A stretch of 22,654 nucleotides of DNA from Tieghemiomyces parasiticus (taxonomy: Eukaryota > Kickxellomycota > Dimargaritomycetes > Dimargaritales > Dimargaritaceae), in assembly GCA_027575765.1 (NCBI GenBank), contig JANBPT010000794.1, positions 1 to 22,654 of the forward strand, read 5' to 3'. Positions 17,435 through 22,654 of the stretch are shown in pieces. The translations under genes were made by a program, and so were the position numbers. Position 1 is the stretch's first letter. Each line of letters begins with the position of its first letter. A model generated the notes under the pieces. It ran no database searches and had not been told where the DNA came from. It worked only from the letters and a program-made list of their open reading frames with translations.

Positions 17435-18427
17435 ATGCCCGCCATGGACGTGTACTATGGTGTCCTCAAGCACGCCTATCAGACGGCCGCCGAGCGCTGG
17501 CCCGTGGTGGAGCCGTGGGCCCATCGGTGGCTCGACGTCCTCGACGGCGAGTGGACTCTCCCCCTGGTCAGCGCGGCTGCTGTCCTTTTCGTTGCACAGG
17601 GCCTTCTTCGTTGGGTGACGGGAGATCGCCCGGTGCGCAATCCGTTGGCCGACCTGGCCGTCTACCGCCAGCCCACCCGGGTATCCGGCCGGTTGCTCCG
17701 CCTCGCCCAGGCCCGGAGCGATAGTCCCCTCGTTTGGGCCCACCTCTCACCAGACTCACGCCAGGGTCCTGGTCCCGATCCAGAAGGCCTGCGCCTCGAG
17801 ACTTTTCTACGTATTACTCGGGTGCCTTACAAGAAGGTCCCAGCCGACCCGGCTATGGCTCCGATCCCGGGTGCGCCCTACATCCTCTTTCAAGGCTTCG
17901 TGGTGGCAGGCTCGACGGCCATCATCGACTGGCTGGTCCATGACCGTGGGGTGGCTCCAGACCTGGACCGCACGCTGTCCCCGCGTCTCCGTTCCAATGC
18001 GCTAGCCTACCAGAGCCTCGTGGCGCACGAGTTGGTCCGCCAACTGCGCTGGGAAACCTGGGGTACCGTGGCCGGCTGGGCGGGCCTCCGGCGTTGTGCA
18101 GCGCCCCATGACCCGGCCGTCAGCCGAGCCCACCGCCGCCAGGTGCAGACGGGCCTTGCCGACTGGGCACGGTTCCCGCCCGCCGCGCTGGTCGCCCGTG
18201 CGGACCGGGCACTGGAGGCACTGGCCACCCTCGTCAGCCGTAACGAGTATGCTCTGAGTCTCGACCACCCCACCACCTTGGACGCAGCCATCTACTCCGT
18301 CCTCATGTGCGCGCTGGCCCTGCCCACATGTCCCCTTCTGGCCGCAGCCGTGCGCCGGCACGCCTACCTGGTAGACTATACGAACCGCCTCACCGCCAAG
18401 TACTTCCCTGATTACCCCTCGGTGTAG
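17435..18427 (+). CDS. FAXC/metaxin-like GST-fold membrane protein
   Basis: An intronless gene of 330 residues. ATG 17435 is chosen; a second ATG three codons on is equally possible. Residues about 40-60 (WTLPLVSAAAVLFVAQGLLRW) form one hydrophobic segment, likely a membrane anchor. A thioredoxin-like GST N-domain covers about 118-185: LRLETFLRITRVPYKKV, then APYILFQG and the AGSTAIIDWL segment. A helical GST C-domain covers about 190-325 and ends LVDYTNRLTAKYFPDYP, the hallmark of the FAXC (failed axon connections)/metaxin branch. Metaxins and fungal Sam37/Tom37 work in mitochondrial outer-membrane sorting, and FAXC is poorly understood; the N-terminal anchor fits FAXC better than Sam37. No enzymatic GST activity should be assumed. 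An AATAAA lies at 18473-18478, and the gene converges on the V-ATPase gene. Confidence 0.87.
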   Translation: MPAMDVYYGVLKHAYQTAAERWPVVEPWAHRWLDVLDGEWTLPLVSAAAVLFVAQGLLRWVTGDRPVRNPLADLAVYRQPTRVSGRLLRLAQARSDSPLVWAHLSPDSRQGPGPDPEGLRLETFLRITRVPYKKVPADPAMAPIPGAPYILFQGFVVAGSTAIIDWLVHDRGVAPDLDRTLSPRLRSNALAYQSLVAHELVRQLRWETWGTVAGWAGLRRCAAPHDPAVSRAHRRQVQTGLADWARFPPAALVARADRALEALATLVSRNEYALSLDHPTTLDAAIYSVLMCALALPTCPLLAAAVRRHAYLVDYTNRLTAKYFPDYPSV

Positions 18428-18472
18428 TGGTCGCTCCACGGTGTGGTACGGGCCATTCTGACCTGATTTAAG

Positions 18473-18478
18473 AATAAA
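18473..18478 (+). promoter_or_regulatory. Polyadenylation signal of the FAXC-like gene
   Basis: AATAAA 46 bases after the stop codon on the plus strand. Confidence 0.7.
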
Positions 18479-18523
18479 AAGTGCGTGCTACCTCGCCAGG
18501 GTACAGACTAGCCAACAGAAGGA

Positions 18524-18529
18524 TTTATT
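18524..18529 (-). promoter_or_regulatory. Polyadenylation signal of the V-ATPase G gene
   Basis: AATAAA on the minus strand, about 80 bases after the stop codon. With the plus-strand signal 46 bases away, the two convergent transcripts are likely to end within, or slightly overlap in, a very short space. Confidence 0.7.
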
Positions 18530-18609
18530 TGGGTGAACAATGAGATGGGCGGGTGCGCATGGCTAACCAATGTGGAGGGTGGGGGGGCACGATGAGGTCA
18601 GTATCCGCT

Positions 18610-19221
18610 CTACTCGACCTTCCGGACGTTGGGGTGCACCTTCGGCTCCACCTGGGTGACGGTTGCCAGTAGCTTTTGGATGACCTCTTCCTGGTGGCTA
18701 GCGAAGGCCCGCTCAAGCTCAGAAATCTTGTGCTGGGTATCGGCCTCAATATCCTCGGCCAGCTGGCCGTTGGAGCCGGAATGCTGTGGCGAGTGAGAAG
18801 TGGACGGGAGGATGGTACACTACCGAACGGGTTAGTGGGGACGGAGTAACGTGGGGCTGGCGGTTTGTACAGAACTGACGGGCTCAACTGGAGTCGTGTC
18901 TGGCGCGGGGACCTACCTCACTCTCGTAGTGGGCCAGCTCGGCCGTCTTCTGGGCCTTCAGCTCCTCGATTTCCTTGGCAGCCTCAGAACGGGCCTCCTT
19001 TAGCTTCTGGACGCGGTCTGGCTCCGGGGTGGTAGGTAAAACGGGGATGTAGTGCGGAAAATTAGCCGGGATAGTGGTGGAGACAGCGCGGCCGAGGCCA
19101 AACGAGACGGGTAGCGCGGCAGACGGGCTAGGGCTGACTTACACTGGCGGGCACGCTCGACGGTCTTGGCAGCCTCCTTCTCGGCCTCGAGGAGGGTCTG
19201 AATGCCTTGGTTGTTGGACAT
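18610..19221 (-). CDS. VMA10: V-type proton ATPase subunit G (Vma10-like), three exons
   Basis: Exons are 19221-19143, 19017-18917 and 18783-18610, separated by introns of 125 and 133 bases with GTAAGT and GTAGGT donors and CAG ends; the phases fit and give 117 residues, close to yeast Vma10 (114). The protein begins MSNNQGIQTLLEAEKEAAK, the strongly conserved N-terminus of the family, followed by ERARQ and a charged helix (KEARSEAAKEIEELKAQK) and the C-terminal LLATVTQVEPKVHPN. Subunit G pairs with subunit E as a peripheral stalk that holds the V1 catalytic head to the membrane Vo ring of the vacuolar proton pump. The first intron lies close to the start, and upstream intron use cannot be excluded. 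It is convergent with the FAXC-like gene. Confidence 0.97.
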
Positions 19222-21588
19222 GGTGGTGGTGGTGGAGATGGAGAGCACAAACGAGAGGAGAGCCGGTCTAAGGGGGGGAACTTGGAAGTGGATAGGACAG
19301 CAAGGAATGGGAAGGCTGGGTAAAGCACGAAGAGGAGGTTGACGGAGGAGATGCTTAAACAGCAGGGTAGGGAGCAATGAGGTTAAAAAGGAGTCGTGGG
19401 TACGTAGCTGGTTGGCTACCGCCTGGAGGCAGCTAAAGTGAGAGGCTGGGAGCCCCCTGCCCCGCCCCATTGCCGCCAGCACCCCCCCCCGCCCGTCACA
19501 CCGTTGGGGAATGAGGGGTAGTGGCGAAGGAATAGGTAGGGTCGGGCGTAAGGGGCGGAGTCTGACGGGATGCTCCACCCTCCGCCGTTCGCCAGGACCA
19601 CGGCGGCTGACCGGTTTGTACACCGACCCGTACCACCCCACTCTGCCTTCCCTTGCGCCCACTTCGCCTGACACCGCCGACCTGAGCTGAGGAGCTCTGG
19701 GCCCGTCCATCGACCACCGCTCTGTTGTTGTCGGGAGGTTACATTGCCCGGCCTTGGTTCGTTAGACGACTCGGTGGCCCGACGACACGGTTGGCGGCTG
19801 CTGCTATCCAAGGCACCCCCCCTCTCGACCTTTAGTCGCGTCTTTGACGCGTGGGAGCACACCTGGAATAACCGCGCTAGGAACCCCCATGGCAGGGTGG
19901 CCTACGTGGTGCGCTGCAGGCCAGTCAAGGCAAAGACTACCTAGCACCGGGCGCGCCATACACCTGGGCTCATGTGGGACGGAGTCGGCTCGATAGTAGC
20001 AGACGTTACCAGCCGAGACCCTCCGCGGTACGGCCGACCGGCCCGGTCACAGGCCACTGACGCTGTGTCGACTTCCCCTTCCAACATGGGATTGTGACAG
20101 GCCGGCTTATCAGATGAACCGGAGCTAATGATGGGGGGAGGGAACGGCCCTGAGCGGTCTAGTCCACCGATATAAACTCGTGCCTGCCAACATCTGGTCG
20201 GGGCTGCGTAACGATGACACGGCTCCAGGATTTGCAGCGCATGAACGGGCCGGCTTCGGCTTGGTATGAGCCCTGGACCCGTGGCCACGGTATCCGCCAT
20301 ACGCGAGCGTAGCAGGCCCGTCGAAGGGCATTGAACAAGGGTGTTGGAAGAGCCACGCCAGTACGCTGGCCCCCAACGCCTACCGGCAAGCGGTTCCGCG
20401 TCTGCCAAATGAACCTCCCTGCTCCCGACTAATAGCCCGCTGCTCGGTGCGGTACCCTGCCTCTACGAAACGAGACTGGAAGCCCAAGCCGTCTAGCCCC
20501 TCTCTCCCCCCTCCTCCACGCCCGTTGATCCCTCAACCTTCCTAATCGCCAATCATGCCCAGCTTCGGAAAGGTCGAGCGTGGGGGGGGGGGGTTACAGG
20601 GCCTTGGAAGCTACGTCAGCCACTGGAAACCTGGAAGCCTAACGAGGGGGAGGCCAGGGTTGGCCCTCGGCACGCGGTGGCGTCGGGGCGGTGTTGCTGG
20701 GTCTGGGGGGAGGTGGTACCAGCCGACAGCGGTCGCCATAGGCCCCGGCGACGGTGCCACTGCCCTTCGAAGCAAACCCTTCTGTAGCGGAACAGGCGAT
20801 CGGCGCGGGCTTCCTAAAGGGGGTAGGCCACTCCGCCTTCGACGGCCTCAACGGGGCTGTCCAGTCGAAGGGCTGGCCGCCAGGGTATGGATGTGCGCGG
20901 GGTGCTTGGCCGGATGGCAGGGGAGGGAGGTGCGGAGCTAGACCCGCCCGCCGGAACTCTATCCGGCCGTACGACGGCGTAGCTACCCTGCCGATAGCGA
21001 CGGAGCAGGACTCACTGCGGCCAGTCACCGGGTGGCTACCCGTGCAGTAGCGCTGCACTCGCCGCGGCAGGTCTGAGCTTCCACTGCAATCAACACGGCT
21101 CACGCGCGGACATCGGTGCATCGCACCCCACAGGCCCCTTTCTCAGCTGAGGGCGCTGAGGGGAGGGCCGAAACGCACTGCCGAAGCGCGGCGCGGCTGT
21201 GACCCTGACGGCTCCCTGGCGTCGTCGGTCGGCCCGGGCCAGGCTTGCCCCGCCCTTCGCTTCTATGCGCGGCTCCGCACCCCAGCGGCCCCGGTGACGG
21301 GCCACCGCTCTGCAACGGCCGCGCGCTTGGGCGTGAGATTAGCCTGCCTAAAGCGGCACCCTGCACGCCTTCACTGCGGCCTGGCAGGCGGCTCTACACC
21401 GCACTGGCTGCAAACGCCCTGTGTTGTGGGCGACAGCGCCAGTGTGACCTCAGCAGTTTTTCCCAAGCGCTTGTTCTTCCCGGCCCCCTTTCGGTCGATT
21501 CACTTCACGGCCGGTCGTTCTGTGGGTCTTCATTATTCTAATCTTCAGCCGCAACAGCGTCGCTCACCGGTCCACACCCCGTCTAATT
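19222..21588. other. About 2.3 kb with no convincing gene
   Basis: The first several hundred bases are the promoter and leader region of the V-ATPase gene. Beyond that the ORFs are overlapping, GC-rich, low-complexity and without recognisable motifs, and I find no tRNA or rRNA. Items seen are C9 at 19482-19490, G12 at 20582-20593 and a TATAAA at 20171-20176. The CCTCC-rich stretch before the ATG at 20555 looks promoter-like, but the ORF there (128 codons) is crossed by the G12 run and looks unreal. Confidence 0.55.
20582..20593 (+). repeat. Poly-G run (G12)
   Basis: Twelve consecutive G residues; a candidate for quadruplex folding and for sequencing error. Confidence 0.9.
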
Positions 21589-21594
21589 TATAAA
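21589..21594 (+). promoter_or_regulatory. TATA box of a plus-strand gene at the right edge
   Basis: TATAAA in an otherwise GC-rich stretch, followed by about 400 bases of pyrimidine-rich leader-like sequence and a strong splice donor. The gene itself would lie further right. Confidence 0.45.
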
Positions 21595-22001
21595 GGCGGC
21601 GGCCCGGGCCCCTCCCATGCGCACCGCCCTGCCTCCCCTCCCGTCCTCGCTCGCAACCCCCGCCCCCTCCTCCACGCCTACTTAATCACTTTTTTTCGCC
21701 TTCTTTTTTTTGCCCCTTTCATTTGACGCCGTCCTACCGCCACTGCCGTCCCGGCCGTTTTTGTGTGCGGGTGCCAACGCCCTGGCCATACTGCGATATT
21801 GTCCGCCTCGTCGTCGTCCGCTGCCGCACGTCAACGTCCACCATGCTGACGTCGCGCTCCGCATTCCGTCGCCCCCCCTCGACTTGAAGTCCCCCCCCAC
21901 CCGCCCCGCTGTCCCCCTCCGCACACGAACATTCGCCCCGCCAAAGTCTGGTGTCGCCCCGACTATTACTGCCTGACCACACGCAGCCCCGCCGCAACCA
22001 G

Positions 22002-22502
22002 GTAAGTATTCGGCTCGCTGAGGGATGGCGGATGCTGGCGGGGCCACCGTGCATCCCTCGTCCTCCGCCTTGCCTTGTTGTCTCTCCCCTGCCACTCGGT
22101 CTTTGATAGTTCGAGCCAGCGACACGGGTCCCTTCGAGGCTTGGTCTCCACCTTCGTCCCCACTGGTCGACGGGACCCGTGCCGCCGCCGCTCTCTTTAA
22201 ACTCCGCCCGGCACGCCGTCGCGGCCGCTGGGAAGGGACCTGTGCTGGACAGCTGGGAAAAAAGATTCGATAGCGGCACAGCCTCGCGTCCTGGGCGCTG
22301 TTGTCGCTAGGCTGGCCAAGGCAGAGAAGGGCGGGGTAAGGCGGCCGCCGCCGTGTGCTTCCCCACACCCATATATAGCCCACCCACATCCCGGCGCTTC
22401 CCAGCTTCAGCAATCCGTTATCTTCATTTCACACCTTCCCATAGCTAACTATTCAACTTGCCCCTAATCCCTGCCACCGCGGTCTAGCTGTTCCCTTCCC
22501 AG
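22002..22502 (+). other. Probable leader intron of the right-edge gene
   Basis: The donor CAG/GTAAGTAT (exon end 22001) is a near-perfect consensus. Two acceptors are plausible. One is the TTCCCATAG ending at 22444. The other is the TTCCCAG ending at 22502, which has a CTAAC branch-point-like motif at 22445-22449 in front of it. The upstream exon contains only a short ORF (ATG at 21843, closed after 14 codons), so it is probably untranslated. Confidence 0.45.
22372..22378 (+). promoter_or_regulatory. Second TATA box (TATATAG) upstream of the right-edge ATG
   Basis: TATATAG followed by a pyrimidine-rich run (CAGCTTCAGCAATCC and TTCATTTCACACC) resembles a core promoter. It sits inside the proposed leader intron, so it may be an alternative start. 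Confidence 0.4.
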
Positions 22503-22630
22503 CTCGGCCACCATTTTCCCGCCTTAAGCGTCGCGCTGGCATTCCCCGAGGCGATACCTTACCGCCCACCCCCCTCCCGCTTGAAATTTGAGTGTTGACG
22601 CACCTGCCGCTACTTCGCCACCCCCCGCCT

Positions 22631-22654
22631 ATGTCTGGACCCCCCACGCCCCTG
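22631..22654 (+). CDS. Possible start of a plus-strand gene, cut by the window end
   Basis: ATG at 22631 begins MSGPPTPL and runs off the edge. It is the first ATG after the second TATA box whose frame stays open to the edge in this pyrimidine-rich leader. Eight codons cannot be identified; the call rests only on the promoter-like and splice-like signals before it. Confidence 0.25.

Noticed and set aside
20555..20941. 128-codon ORF with a promoter-like upstream region
   Set aside because: It includes a poly-G run and Gly/Arg-rich random-looking sequence, with no intron or motif support.
21245..21593. Two overlapping plus-strand ORFs of about 98 codons
   Set aside because: They overlap each other and the following TATA region, and neither has a recognisable motif.
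1..22654. CRISPR array or bacterial operon features
   Set aside because: No regularly spaced repeat array is present, and introns, LTR elements, AATAAA signals and a CCA-less tRNA indicate a eukaryote.

Overview
The window looks like nuclear DNA of a fungus, probably an early-diverging (zygomycete-grade) one. The reasons are short GT-AG introns with GTAAGT donors, GC-rich single-copy genes with long Pro/Ser/Thr-rich stretches, a V-ATPase G-subunit gene, and Ty3/gypsy-type LTR retrotransposons. The exact taxon is an inference and cannot be fixed from the sequence alone.

The left part (1-9460) is AT-richer and made of retrotransposons beside a tRNA gene. Positions 1-2793 hold the 3' part of a plus-strand Ty3/gypsy element (reverse transcriptase, RNase H, integrase), in one frame but broken by three stop codons, followed by a polypurine tract and an LTR. 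After about 460 bases of unassigned DNA comes a second element on the minus strand, 3495-9377. It is structurally complete: two LTRs with TGTGGTGC/GCACCACA ends, a CAAC target duplication, a primer binding site, gag, pol and a polypurine tract. Its pol carries a dUTPase domain between protease and reverse transcriptase. It sits 12 bases upstream of a tRNA-Asp(GTC) gene (9390-9460), about where RNA polymerase III would start, which recalls yeast Ty3. Both elements are dead. The stops (mostly TGA), several lost catalytic aspartates and every LTR-LTR mismatch I see fit loss at CpG sites, as expected from cytosine methylation followed by deamination. A 133-bp insertion with terminal inverted repeats and an AACGG duplication sits in one LTR.

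The right part (9540-22654) is GC-rich host DNA. On the minus strand are a four-exon gene for a coiled-coil plus helical protein of unknown function (9744-12175), a long single-exon alpha/beta-hydrolase with a disordered N-terminal half (12816-16310), and possibly a small gene (about 16611-17156). A plus-strand FAXC/metaxin-like GST-fold protein (17435-18427) starts about 280 bases from that small ORF and converges on a three-exon V-ATPase subunit G gene (18610-19221, minus). Beyond it lie about 2.3 kb with no convincing gene. At the right edge there is what looks like the promoter, leader exon and leader intron of a plus-strand gene continuing past the window.

The most noteworthy items are the dUTPase-bearing retrotransposon, its tRNA-linked insertion site, and the clean CpG-decay record in its two LTRs.
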